NCBI GenBank assembly: GCA_958296055.1
Contig: CATQHS010000001.1
Span: forward strand, 1,460,277-1,524,276
Direction of reading: 5' to 3'
Length of the DNA stretch: 64,000 nucleotides
Origin: an uncultured Acidimicrobiales bacterium
Lineage (GTDB): Bacteria > Actinomycetota > Acidimicrobiia > Acidimicrobiales > Aldehydirespiratoraceae
Shown: positions 52,418-60,898 of the stretch, in pieces
How positions within the stretch are numbered: the first letter of the stretch is position 1
How the letters are laid out: each line of letters starts with the position of its first letter
The notes under the pieces: model-generated
What the model was told of the DNA's origin: nothing
The model's database searches: none
Seen by the model: the letters and a program-made list of their open reading frames with translations, nothing else
Made by a program: the position numbers and the translations under genes

Positions 52418-55400
52418 ATGGCCATCGGGCAACGGGTGCGACCCGACTCGTGGGAGGAGCGGACTGCCGGGACGGCGGTGTACGCCACCGACGTCCGCCG
52501 CCCCGGAATGCTGGTGGCCCGGGTGCTGCGCAGCCCCCACCCCCACGCCGAGATCCGGTCCATCGACGCCGCCCGGGCTCGGGCCCTCGACGGGGTGGCC
52601 GCGGTGATCACCGCTGCCGACCTGCCCGATCCCGATGTCACCTACCTGCACTTGGGCGAGCCGTTCCGAGACCGCACCGCGCTGGCCCGGGACCGGGTCC
52701 GCTTCGTCGGCGAGGAGGTGGCGGCGGTGGCGGCCGAGACCCCCGAGGCGGCCGAGGCGGCCCTGGGGCTCATCGACGTCGCCTACGCCCGGCTGCCGGC
52801 CGCATTCGACCCCGAGCAGGCCCGCCGCCGGGGCGCGGCCCCGATCCACGGTCACGCCCCCGACAACTCGGCCCTGAAGATCGAGCGGGTCTACGGCGAC
52901 TTCGAGGGGGCCCGGTCCGGGGCCGCGGCCGCCGTCCGCGGCGCCTACCGCTACCGCTCCGCCGCCCATCTGTGCATGGAGCCGCACTCGGCAGTGGCCG
53001 AGTGGGACCCGGCCGCGGCGCGGATGGACCTGTGGGTCTCCACCCAGGCCCCCTGGTTCGTGCGCAAGGAGGTGGCGCACATGCTGGGGCTGGACATGGA
53101 CCAGGTCCACACCCACCCGGTGGCGGTGGGGGGCGGCTTCGGGGCCAAGGCCAAGGCCGGGGCCCACGAGGCCATCGCCGCCGCCCTCTCGATGCGGACC
53201 GGCCGGCCGGTGCGGCTGGTGCTGGACCGGGCCGAAGAATTCGCGGTCACCGCCACCCGCCACCCGTTCGACATCGAGCTGAGCACGGGGGCGGCCGTCG
53301 ACGGCACGCTCACCCACCGAGACTGCTCGTTGCTGGTGGACAACGGTGCCTATAACCACGCCGGGCCGTCGGTGGCCGTCTTCGCCACCATGCTGGCCGC
53401 CAACCTGTACCGGCTCCAGGGCTGTCGAGCCCGGGCCGAGCTGACCTACACCAACAAGCAGCCCAGCGCCTCGTTCCGGGGGTACGGCAACCCCCAGATG
53501 ACCTTCGCCATGGAGTCCCAGCTCGACGAGCTGGCCGACGAGCTGGGCATCGACCGGGCCGAGATGCGCATCCGCAACGCCAACCGGCTCGGCGACGAGA
53601 CCCTGACCGGCTGGCGGCTCGGCCCGGCCCGGCTGGTCGAGTGCTTGGAGCGGGCCCGAGACGAGATCGGCTGGGACGCCAAGCAGGACTGGGCCGGCAC
53701 CGGCCGGGGGGTGGGGATGGCCGCGGCTGTTCACGTGTCGGGGGCCAATGCCTTCGAGCACTCCGAGCTGTCGGAGGCGGCGGTGGAGGTGCGTTCCGAC
53801 GGCGCTGTCGAGGTCTGCTTCGCCGGGGCCGATGCCGGCACCGGCCAGGCCGCTCTGCTGCGCCAGATCGCGGCTGCCGAGCTGGGGGTTGATTTCGACG
53901 ACGTGTCGGTGACCATGATGGACAGCCAGGACGCGCCGATGGACTTGGGGGCCTGGTCGTCTCGGGGCACGGTCTGGAGCGGGCATTGCGTGTCCGACGC
54001 CGCGGGCCGGGCGGCCCGGCTTCTGGCCGAGGCGGCCGCGGCCAAGCTCGGCGTTGACGCCTCCGAGGTGACCCTGGCCGGCGGCCAGGCTCGGGCCGGG
54101 GGCGAGGCCATCGACATCGGCGACCTAGTGGTGTTGGCCGACCCCGAGGCTTTGGGCCGGCTCCGGGTGGAGGGCCGCTACCTCACCGACGTGGACAAGA
54201 TGGACAAGGCCACCGGCATGGGCCACTTCTCCCCGGCCTATTCCTTTTGCGTGCAGGCGGTGGAGGTGGAGGTGGATCCGGACACCAACCAGGTCCGGGT
54301 GACCGACGCGGTTTCGGTTCACGACTCGGGCGCTGTCTTGAACCCGGCCGGGGCCGAGGGCCAGGCGGTCGGGGCGGTGGTGATGGGCCTGGGCGCGGCC
54401 CTGGGCGAGGAGCTGGTCCACGAGGGCGGCCGCCTGGTCAACCCCAGCTACCTGGAGTACGCCGCGCCCCGGGCCGCCGACGCGCCCGCCGTCCGGGCCG
54501 TCTTCTTGGATGGGGCTGACCCGGCCGGCCCGTACGGGGCCAAGGGCCTGGGCGAGATCGGGGTGGTGCCCACCCCAGCCGCGGTGGCCAACGCGGTGGC
54601 CCACGCCACCGGAATGAGGGTGCGAGAGCTGCCCATCACCCCCGACAAGCTCCGGGGCTGGAACCGGCCTCCGGTGCGGTCCCGGCCCGTCTGGCTGCGG
54701 CCGTCGCGGTGGTGGACGGCAGGGGTCCGCTGGCTCTACCCCCGGGGTCTGCACCGGGCCCTGCACCGCTGGGGCACCGAGCGGGCCCGGCGGAACGAGC
54801 CCGCCCCGGTGCCGGTGACCGGCTTGGACCGGCCCGCCAGCGCCGAGGCGGCCACAGCCGCTCACGCCCCCGGTTCGGCCTATCTAGCCGGGGGCACCGA
54901 CCTGCTGGTGGCCCGCGATCAGGGGGTGGCCGCCCCGGTGCGGTTGATCGATCTGAGCACGGTGCGGTCGCTGCAAGAGCGGCGCGAGACCGACGACGGG
55001 GGCCTGCACATCGGGGCCGGGGTGAGTTTGGCCGACCTGCGCCGCTTCCTGTCCGGCGAAGCCGCGCCGGGAGATAGAGGTGATGATGGCGACGGACCCG
55101 GCCCGGTGCCGGGTGACCGGTCGGGCGACGGACCCGGCCCGGCCCCCGGTGACCGGATGCTGGCGGAGCTGCTGGACGGGCTGGCCACCCCCCAGATCCG
55201 GGAGATGGCCACCGTGGGGGGCAACCTGCTGCAGCAGAAGCGCTGCTCCTTTTATCGCAACGGTTTCAACTGCTACAAGAAGGGGGGCTGGACCTGCCCC
55301 TGCTACGCGGTGCTGGGCGAGCACCGCTTCCACCACGCGGTGATCGGCGCCCACCGCTGCCAGGCGGTGACGCCGTCGGATCTGGCCACCGGTCTGCTGG

Positions 55401-55870
55401 CCCTGGACGCGGCCGCGCACTTGTCGGGGCCGCAGACACCGCGCCGGCAGGTGCCCATCGGCGGCCTGTACCAGGGGCCGGGCGAGCCGGCGCTGGCCCC
55501 GGGCGAGCTGTTGGTGGCGGTGACCGTGCCGGCCGCGGCCCGCCGGATGCGGTCGGCCTTCGAGAAGCTGGCCAAATACGCGGGCGACTTCGCCGTCTGC
55601 TCGGCTGCGGTGTCGCTGGACGTCGACGACGGGGGTGTCATCTGCGACGCCCGGGTGGCGCTGGGCGCGGTCGCCCCCGTGCCCTACCGGGCCGCCCGCA
55701 CCGAGCAGCGGCTCCGGGGCTGCTGGCTCGACGACGACGCCGGGCTCCAGCGGGCGGCCGAGGCTTGGGCCCGCGACGCCCACCCCTTGGCCGACAACGG
55801 CTGGAAGATCGACGCGGCCTGCGGGTTGATCCGCCGAGCCCTCCGCCGCCTCGCGGTAGGGCTTTGCTAG
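52418..55870 (+). CDS. Fused molybdopterin-binding and FAD subunits of a molybdenum hydroxylase
   Basis: 1150 residues combining two normally separate subunits. Residues 1-~760 are the molybdopterin domain, with intact GGGFG (238-242), FRGYGNPQ loop near 350 and catalytic Glu713 in KGLGE. Residues ~800-1150 are the FAD domain (AGGTDLL near 824, TVGGNLLQQ near 933). The FAD domain has clustered Cys at 943, 952, 960 and 962 (CSFYRNGFNC, CPCY), like the [4Fe-4S] loop of PaoB and 4-hydroxybenzoyl-CoA reductase beta. A Gly/Pro/Asp repeat loop sits at ~890-913. Likely oxidises an aldehyde, heterocycle or aromatic CoA ester; substrate unknown. The stop overlaps the convergent ATPase stop. Confidence 0.88.
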   Translation: MAIGQRVRPDSWEERTAGTAVYATDVRRPGMLVARVLRSPHPHAEIRSIDAARARALDGVAAVITAADLPDPDVTYLHLGEPFRDRTALARDRVRFVGEEVAAVAAETPEAAEAALGLIDVAYARLPAAFDPEQARRRGAAPIHGHAPDNSALKIERVYGDFEGARSGAAAAVRGAYRYRSAAHLCMEPHSAVAEWDPAAARMDLWVSTQAPWFVRKEVAHMLGLDMDQVHTHPVAVGGGFGAKAKAGAHEAIAAALSMRTGRPVRLVLDRAEEFAVTATRHPFDIELSTGAAVDGTLTHRDCSLLVDNGAYNHAGPSVAVFATMLAANLYRLQGCRARAELTYTNKQPSASFRGYGNPQMTFAMESQLDELADELGIDRAEMRIRNANRLGDETLTGWRLGPARLVECLERARDEIGWDAKQDWAGTGRGVGMAAAVHVSGANAFEHSELSEAAVEVRSDGAVEVCFAGADAGTGQAALLRQIAAAELGVDFDDVSVTMMDSQDAPMDLGAWSSRGTVWSGHCVSDAAGRAARLLAEAAAAKLGVDASEVTLAGGQARAGGEAIDIGDLVVLADPEALGRLRVEGRYLTDVDKMDKATGMGHFSPAYSFCVQAVEVEVDPDTNQVRVTDAVSVHDSGAVLNPAGAEGQAVGAVVMGLGAALGEELVHEGGRLVNPSYLEYAAPRAADAPAVRAVFLDGADPAGPYGAKGLGEIGVVPTPAAVANAVAHATGMRVRELPITPDKLRGWNRPPVRSRPVWLRPSRWWTAGVRWLYPRGLHRALHRWGTERARRNEPAPVPVTGLDRPASAEAATAAHAPGSAYLAGGTDLLVARDQGVAAPVRLIDLSTVRSLQERRETDDGGLHIGAGVSLADLRRFLSGEAAPGDRGDDGDGPGPVPGDRSGDGPGPAPGDRMLAELLDGLATPQIREMATVGGNLLQQKRCSFYRNGFNCYKKGGWTCPCYAVLGEHRFHHAVIGAHRCQAVTPSDLATGLLALDAAAHLSGPQTPRRQVPIGGLYQGPGEPALAPGELLVAVTVPAAARRMRSAFEKLAKYAGDFAVCSAAVSLDVDDGGVICDARVALGAVAPVPYRAARTEQRLRGCWLDDDAGLQRAAEAWARDAHPLADNGWKIDAACGLIRRALRRLAVGLC
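55088..55156. repeat. 36-bp in-frame tandem repeat in the FAD domain
   Basis: Units at 55088-55123 and 55124-55156 (last one 33 bp) start with GGCGACGGACCCGGCCCGG and encode GDGPGP(V/A)PGDR twice. The insertion expands a surface loop before the glycine-rich FAD motif and keeps the frame. Confidence 0.88.
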
Positions 55871-57126
55871 GGGCCGAGGGCGGTGATGGGAACGACCCGG
55901 ACCCCGTCAGGGCGGGTGTAGCCGTATCCCACGGCCGTGATCACAACCAACGCCGAGCGCTGGTCGAGGCGGTCGCTCTGAAGCTCGGCAGCGAAGCGCA
56001 GCAGTGATCGAGCCGCGGCGTCGACGGCGTCAGGCCCGCCGAGTTTGATCTCAGCGGCCAGCCATCGCCCGTCTGGGCATTCGACGATGGCGTCAGCCTC
56101 TCGGCCGGCCGCGTCTCGCAGGTGGAACACCCGTCCGTCCAATGGCTGGGCCAACACCCGCAGATCGCGCACGACCAGCGACTCGAAGAAAAGGCCGAGC
56201 GTCGAGGGGTCAGACATCAGCCGGTCGGGGTCGGCGCCGAGCGCCGCCGCGGCCAGCGACGGGTCGGCCAGATGCCGCTTGGGCGACGTGCGCAGCACCG
56301 CCCTGGAGCGCAGGCGCACCGACCAGGCCGGCTGTTCCTCCAGCACGAACAGGCGACGGAGCGCCTCAAGGTAGGCACGGACGCTGTGCCGGTGCAGAGG
56401 CTCAGGCTCCACATCCGAGGCCAGTGTCGAATTGCTCGCCTCGGTCGCGGTGTTGCGGGCCAAGGACGCTAGGAGCCTCTCTACGCCGCCGGGCCGGTGG
56501 GAGGCCTGGCCCTCCAGCCTTCTCACGTCGGTGCGAGCGACTTCCGACAGATAGCCGCGGAGATTCTGCTGCACTTCCGGCAGCGGCAGGTCCAACTGTC
56601 CCGGCCACCCGCCTCGGCACAGCATGGCGGCGACGTCGCGCAGCCCGGCGGCTGGGCGGGCGGCGCGACACGGCTCGCCGTTGAGAAGCCCGGCCAGCGA
56701 CACTTCTCCAGATGAGTCCCCCGACTCGAACAGCGACATCGGACGCATCCTGATCCGGCGCACCCGACCCGCGCCTGTATGGCGGGTCATGTCGTCGGCA
56801 GGTTGGGCCGAACCGGCCAGGATGAACAGGCCGCGGCCGCTTCCGGCGTCGCAAGCATGGCGAACGTGGTTCCACACCGCGGGCAGCATCTGCCACTCGT
56901 CGATCAGTCGCGGCGACGCGCCCTCCAGCAGAGCGGCAGGCTCGACCGCGCCGATCGTGCGGGCGTCGACATCGGTGTCCAGGCGGATCGCGCTGCGGGC
57001 GAAGCGCAACCCCGTCCACGTCTTGCCGCAGGCTCGGGGCCCCTCCAACACCAGCCATCCGGCCGCGCCGAGCGCCCTGCCCACCTCAGCGTCCACGACC
57101 CTGGGCCGATAGCCGGCAGGAGCCAT
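55867..57126 (-). CDS. AAA-type ATPase with DUF4143 domain
   Basis: 419 residues from ATG 57126. Walker A is GPRACGKT (near 27-34), Walker B is LIDEWQ (near 75), and a sensor-like FILAGSAQ follows. The C-terminal DUF4143 region has LRTSPKRHLADPSLAAAALG, FFESLVVRDLRVLA and the nuclease-like segment READAIVECPDGRWLAAEIKLG. The last resembles a PD-(D/E)xK core (D, then E-x-K). Function of the family is unclear; members are scattered accessory genes. The stop overlaps that of the molybdoenzyme tail-to-tail. Confidence 0.85.
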   Translation of the reverse strand: MAPAGYRPRVVDAEVGRALGAAGWLVLEGPRACGKTWTGLRFARSAIRLDTDVDARTIGAVEPAALLEGASPRLIDEWQMLPAVWNHVRHACDAGSGRGLFILAGSAQPADDMTRHTGAGRVRRIRMRPMSLFESGDSSGEVSLAGLLNGEPCRAARPAAGLRDVAAMLCRGGWPGQLDLPLPEVQQNLRGYLSEVARTDVRRLEGQASHRPGGVERLLASLARNTATEASNSTLASDVEPEPLHRHSVRAYLEALRRLFVLEEQPAWSVRLRSRAVLRTSPKRHLADPSLAAAALGADPDRLMSDPSTLGLFFESLVVRDLRVLAQPLDGRVFHLRDAAGREADAIVECPDGRWLAAEIKLGGPDAVDAAARSLLRFAAELQSDRLDQRSALVVITAVGYGYTRPDGVRVVPITALGP

Positions 57127-57417
57127 GGTCGTGGCATCGTCCCCCGTCGGCTCAATCACGTGATGTCTCCGCTCCGTACCATCCAACGCCCTAGCGATGT
57201 CCACTCTGAGAGCTAAAATTGTATACAACTTATACAGAAAATGATATACAGTGTGAGTACTGACGGCTGCTGGTCGTGCCGACCTGCGTTTGGCAAGGCC
57301 GAGCTGAGTGACCGCGCCCGACATCATGACGCTCATCCTCGTTTGATCCGCTGCGACGCGCGGAGTACCTTGTGGCCGGACGGTGGCCCCAACTTCAAAG
57401 GTGCAGGAGAGTTACCG
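57127..57417. other. Divergent promoter region with AT-rich palindrome
   Basis: About 290 bp between the divergent DUF4143 ATPase and the EVE-like gene. An AT-rich stretch at about 57208-57255 contains a perfect palindrome TTGTATACAA (57219-57228) and nearby TATAC half-sites, likely promoter and operator elements. No supported gene was found. Confidence 0.55.
57219..57228. promoter_or_regulatory. Perfect palindrome TTGTATACAA, possible operator
   Basis: A 10-bp perfect palindrome in an AT-rich patch of an otherwise GC-rich intergenic region. Related TATAC motifs follow at about 57231-57250. Its position roughly 90 bp upstream of the ATPase start and 190 bp upstream of the EVE-like start suits a regulator-binding or -10/-35 region; no regulator is identified. 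Confidence 0.4.
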
Positions 57418-58221
57418 ATGAACTACTTCCTACTTCAAGTCCAAGGCAAAACTTACGACGACATCTGGAACAAACGCCGCTATGAGAACATGCGCTGGGA
57501 ACAGAAGTACAAGCCCTATAACGATGACCACGGCACGGTAAAATCAGGTGACCGGCTGTTGGTGTATTGCGGCTCAAAAGTGTCAAATAAAGACCACAGA
57601 CAGAAGCTTGCATTCAGTGTGGATGTAATAAGTGTAATCAACGATAGGACCACTTTCGAACTCGGAGACCCTCAAGAATTTAGCTGCCCACTCACGGATA
57701 TTCACAAGCATATAAAGCAGGATAAACTGGACGATGTTTTTGGTAACTGCGGTAAACAGGGATTCAATATTGCTAAGCTAGAGCCAACCGCGGTAGAGCA
57801 AATCTTAAATTTAGTTAATCCCTCTAGTTTCAAGCCCGATATAAATGGCGAATCTCCGAGTTGTCCAAAGACCGGCTCTGACGATGTGAAGCCATTTGAG
57901 GACAAGGCAGCGCGAGTCGTCGGGATTGGCAGCGGACTATGCGCCGGAGCGGCCACCGGGGCGGCGGTGACGGCCCCGGGCGCGTTCGCTGTTCCCGGCA
58001 TGGGCATGGGTGTGGCTGTGGGGGCGGCGGGCGCGGCTGCGCTCCCCGCGGCCGTCTCGGCTGCGGTGATCGGAGTTGGGATCGGCGGCAGCGTCTATTT
58101 GGGGGTGAAGTACGGCCCGAAGGCTGCTCGGGCGGCGCAGAAGCACGGCTTGAAAGCAGTCCGTGCGGGTTGGCGCGAATTCAAGGCCGGGTTTGACGAG
58201 GGCCGTGGCCGCCGCGAGTAG
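57418..58221 (+). CDS. EVE/PUA-like N-terminus with Gly/Ala-rich membrane tail, unknown function
   Basis: 267 residues from ATG 57418, preceded by GCAGGAGAG. Residues 1-~135 resemble EVE-type (PUA-like) modules: an N-terminal strand MNYFLLQVQ, an aromatic-rich loop and GDRLLVYCGS near 44-53. EVE domains bind modified bases and occur in restriction systems. Residues ~163-230 are extremely Gly/Ala-rich and hydrophobic (GIGSGLCAGAATGAAV, AVIGVGIGGSVYLG), like a glycine-zipper membrane hairpin, then a basic tail. The first 480 bp are AT-rich, and GC then rises abruptly at about 57905, so the gene looks chimeric. The EVE assignment is tentative. Confidence 0.6.
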   Translation: MNYFLLQVQGKTYDDIWNKRRYENMRWEQKYKPYNDDHGTVKSGDRLLVYCGSKVSNKDHRQKLAFSVDVISVINDRTTFELGDPQEFSCPLTDIHKHIKQDKLDDVFGNCGKQGFNIAKLEPTAVEQILNLVNPSSFKPDINGESPSCPKTGSDDVKPFEDKAARVVGIGSGLCAGAATGAAVTAPGAFAVPGMGMGVAVGAAGAAALPAAVSAAVIGVGIGGSVYLGVKYGPKAARAAQKHGLKAVRAGWREFKAGFDEGRGRRE

Positions 58222-58337
58222 CCCCGATGAGGTCGGCTCACTCCTTGCTGGCCCCCCGCCGCCAAAGTCGCGGCTGCGCTTCACGAACTCGGGTAGAAAT
58301 GGGCCACGAACTTGTGTAATAAGTACCCCTCAAAATT

Positions 58338-58549
58338 GTGTATGAATGCACTGGCGCAAATAGGCTGCACGTCTTGCGGCTCGTCGCCGACACGCCCGCT
58401 TGGCGCTCCGACCGCCTGAAGCGTCTCACGTCCACCCCCAAGTCCCGCCGGAGCAGTTCGCCGGAGGAGTGGTGTTCCACACCGGTCGGCATCGCCGCAA
58501 GCTGGCCGAGGGCATCGAGGCCGTCCCCATCGCTGGCCTCTGGGGCTGA
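58338..58549 (+). pseudogene. Decayed remnant of a DUF4143 ATPase
   Basis: One frame (from about 58361) gives RLHVLRLVADTPAWRSDRLK then RLTSTPK, the mid-protein DUF4143 pattern in which PAW is followed by KRL and TPK. After a frameshift and deletion another frame gives GGVVFHTGRHRRKLAEGIEA then VPIAGLWG and TGA at 58547, the usual C-terminal end of these proteins. It resembles the intact DUF4143 gene at 55.9-57.1 kb in domain order but is too short to function. The remaining 58222-58612 sequence shows no other gene. Confidence 0.65.
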
Positions 58550-58612
58550 CCGAGGCGACGGCACGATGTCTATATGTAGTGCTTGTAACGTGAGATATGT
58601 AGCATAGCTTTC

Positions 58613-58843
58613 ATGAAAGCGGTGACGATCACGATGCCTGAGGAACTCGATGCCCGGGTCGCGTCAGAGGCCCGGCGGCTGGGGATCTCCAAGTCCGAGC
58701 TGATCCGGAGAGGTTTGGTCGCCGTCCTGCCCGCAGGCAAGCCCGAACCGAGCAAGAACATGTGGCTTGACCTGGCTGGCTTTGGTGAAGCCGGGCTGAG
58801 CGTCGAGCCGGACGAGATCGACGAAGTCGTCTACGGCTTGTGA
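58613..58843 (+). CDS. vapB: Ribbon-helix-helix antitoxin (VapB/CopG type)
   Basis: 76 residues. MKAVTITMPEELDARVASEA then RRLGISKSELIRRGL is a canonical ribbon-helix-helix DNA-binding domain. The C-terminal acidic tail (SVEPDEIDEVVYGL) would wrap the toxin. It overlaps the PIN toxin start by 4 bp (GTGA). It should neutralise the toxin and repress its own promoter. Confidence 0.88.
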   Translation: MKAVTITMPEELDARVASEARRLGISKSELIRRGLVAVLPAGKPEPSKNMWLDLAGFGEAGLSVEPDEIDEVVYGL

Positions 58844-59250
58844 AGTTCGCCGACACGAGCTGGTGGGCGGCGTGGGCCCTGCCCGGGGACGCCCGCCATC
58901 ACGACGCGCTGGGAATGCTCGCTCGGGTGGGCGGCAGCGAGCAGGTGCTCACGACGAATCTGGTTGTGGGCGAGACTTGGACGCTGCTGAGGCGTCAAGC
59001 CAGCCACCGGACCGCGGTCGCCTTTGTCGACCGCATAGGGGAACTGGTGTCGGCCGACAAGTTGATCGTTCATGCTGTCACCGGCGATGAGGAGTCAAGG
59101 GCATGGCGCTGGCTGCGCCGCCACGATGAGCGGGAGTACTCCTTCGTCGACGCGGCCAGCTTTGAGGTGATGCGGGCTCGGCGGCTTCGCGAGGCGTTGG
59201 CCTTCGACAACGACTTCGCCTCGGCGGGATTCGTCGAGATGCGCCCCTGA
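58840..59250 (+). CDS. vapC: PIN-domain toxin (VapC type)
   Basis: 136 residues. The acidic catalytic set of PIN ribonucleases is present: Asp5 (KFADTSWW), Glu45 (VVGETWTLL), Asp104 (SFVDAASF) and the late Asp in AFDNDF. The length is typical of VapC. GTG 58840 overlaps the antitoxin stop. It would cleave RNA when released from its antitoxin. The PIN stub at 51.45 kb has a related C-terminus (TFDRKLARLAG). Confidence 0.9.
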   Translation: MKFADTSWWAAWALPGDARHHDALGMLARVGGSEQVLTTNLVVGETWTLLRRQASHRTAVAFVDRIGELVSADKLIVHAVTGDEESRAWRWLRRHDEREYSFVDAASFEVMRARRLREALAFDNDFASAGFVEMRP

Positions 59251-59314
59251 CGCGATCCAGGTGCAAGCCCTCGTCGATCAGGTTCACCGCCATGCCGCCC
59301 GAGTGGCTGACACC

Positions 59315-60481
59315 TCAGTACGACCTGGGGAGGCCCATGACGCGGCTGCCGATGTAGTTGAGCACCATCTCCTGGCTGATGGGGGCGATCCGCAGGAGCC
59401 GGGCCTCTCGGAAGTAGCGCTCGACGTGGTACTCGCGGGCGTAGCCGTACCCGCCGTGGGTCTGCACAGCCATGTCGGCGGCGAAGAACCCGGCCTCGGC
59501 GGCCAGGTACTTGGCCATGTTGGCCTCCTTGCCGCACGGCTGGCCCCGATCGAACAGCCAGGCCGCCTTGAGGCACATCAGCTCGGCCGCGTCGAGGCGG
59601 GTCTGGGCCTCGGCGATGGGGTGTTGGACGGCCTGATTCTGGCCGATGGGGCGGTTGAAGACGACCCGCTCGGAGGCGTAGCGGACGGCCCGAGCGATAG
59701 CGGCCCGACCGATGCCCAAAGCGGCGTTGGCCACGATCACCCGCTCGGCGTTCAGCCCGGTGAGGATCACCTTGAACCCGTCGCCGGGTGCCCCGACCAC
59801 GTCGGAGTCGGACACGAACAGGTCGTCGATGAACAGCTCGTTGGAGTCGACGGCGTGGCGGCCCAGTTTGGCGATGGGCCTGATGTCGATGCGGTCGCGG
59901 TCGATGGGCGCGAACAGCACGGTCATGCCGTCGGTCGGCCTGGCCACCTCGTCGCGGGGCGCGGTGCGGACCAGCAGCAGCATCCGCTGGCTCTCCAGGG
60001 CCTTTGAGATCCACACCTTTTTGCCCGACACCAGGTAGCCGCCCTCGGTCTTGCGGGCGAAGGTGGAGATCCGCGAGGTGTCGGTGCCGGCGTCGGGCTC
60101 GGTCACCGCGAAGGAGATGTGGAGGCTGCCGTCGAGGAAGGAGGGCAGGAACCGCTCCTTGAGGTCGTCGCTGCCGTGCTTGAGGATCGGGTCGAAGCCG
60201 AAGATGCCGATGTGTACCGCGCTGCACCCGTTCATCCCCGCCCCCGACGCGGCGATCTCCTGCTCGATGACGGAAGCTTCGAGGATGCCCAGGCCGCCGC
60301 CCCCGAACTCGGTCGGCACGGTCACCCCCAGCCACCCGCCCGCCACGACGGCGTCGTAGAACTCCCAGGGGAACTCCGAGTTGCGGTCCTTCTCCTCCCA
60401 GTACTCGTCGGAGAACTGGGCGCACAGCTTGCGGATGCCCTGCCGGATGTCCTCGGCTACCGGCGACCACTCGAAGTCCAT
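59315..60481 (-). CDS. Acyl-CoA dehydrogenase
   Basis: 388 residues. FAVTEPDAGTDTSR near 122-135 and GKKVWISKALES near 153 form the FAD/substrate region; GGYGYAREYHVERYFREARL near 342-361 is the C-terminal signature. A Glu in the usual catalytic position is present (Glu371 in ISQEM), and a second in the isovaleryl-type position (LNAERV). It oxidises an acyl-CoA at C2-C3 using FAD and electron-transfer flavoprotein. Just beyond its stop, a short frame (MAVNLIDEGLHLD at about 59293-59255) may be the start of a truncated downstream gene. Confidence 0.92.
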   Translation of the reverse strand: MDFEWSPVAEDIRQGIRKLCAQFSDEYWEEKDRNSEFPWEFYDAVVAGGWLGVTVPTEFGGGGLGILEASVIEQEIAASGAGMNGCSAVHIGIFGFDPILKHGSDDLKERFLPSFLDGSLHISFAVTEPDAGTDTSRISTFARKTEGGYLVSGKKVWISKALESQRMLLLVRTAPRDEVARPTDGMTVLFAPIDRDRIDIRPIAKLGRHAVDSNELFIDDLFVSDSDVVGAPGDGFKVILTGLNAERVIVANAALGIGRAAIARAVRYASERVVFNRPIGQNQAVQHPIAEAQTRLDAAELMCLKAAWLFDRGQPCGKEANMAKYLAAEAGFFAADMAVQTHGGYGYAREYHVERYFREARLLRIAPISQEMVLNYIGSRVMGLPRSY

Positions 60482-60627
60482 CGGCTCCCTTCCTGACGCC
60501 GTCGGTTGACAGCTCGCTCTGAACCTAGGCCGCCCGCCCCGGCCAGCGGCCTAGATCCATCTAAGCTCTGACCCCCGGCGCTCTAAGCGACGACATGTTG
60601 AGGAGTCCTGGAAATGTCGGGCAAGTC

Positions 60628-60668
60628 GCCCGGAAACTGTAGGCTAGATTGCCCGGAAACTGTAGGCT
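60628..60668. repeat. 18-bp direct repeat, 23-bp period
   Basis: GCCCGGAAACTGTAGGCT occurs at 60628-60645 and 60651-60668, followed by a related inverted-looking segment (AAAACTATAGCCT, about 60679-60691). It may be a terminal-repeat scar of a lost mobile element. Confidence 0.75.
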
Positions 60669-60682
60669 GGTTGTTTCTAAAA

Positions 60683-60898
60683 CTATAGCCTGATATATTC
60701 TACGGTATTCTGTAGGGTTAGCGATTGTCGCTCATACAAGCTCGCGCAAGAGGTGAAGCGCTCCTCGAAGGCGGTGACGAACTCCTGCATGTGCTCGCGC
60801 ATCAGCTTCTCGGCCCGGTCGACATCGCTGGAGATGATGGCCTCGGCCGCCGTTTCGTGAGCGCTGAGGATCTTGGCCCGCTCGCCGGGCGCGTACAC
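60683..60898 (-). pseudogene. C-terminal FCD-domain remnant of a GntR/FadR-type regulator
   Basis: 71 residues remain: ERAKILSAHETAAEAIISSD then RAEKLMREHMQEF is the last helical part of an FCD ligand-binding domain. The winged-helix DNA-binding half and most of the ligand domain are absent; a TAA lies just upstream in frame at about 60905. The protein cannot bind DNA, so it is a relic. It lies upstream of the acyl-CoA dehydrogenase on the same strand, where such regulators often sit. Confidence 0.72.

Noticed and set aside
51806-53986. 726-residue minus-strand open frame
   Set aside because: It is antisense to the [2Fe-2S] and fused molybdoenzyme genes, His/Gly/Pro-rich and without domains.
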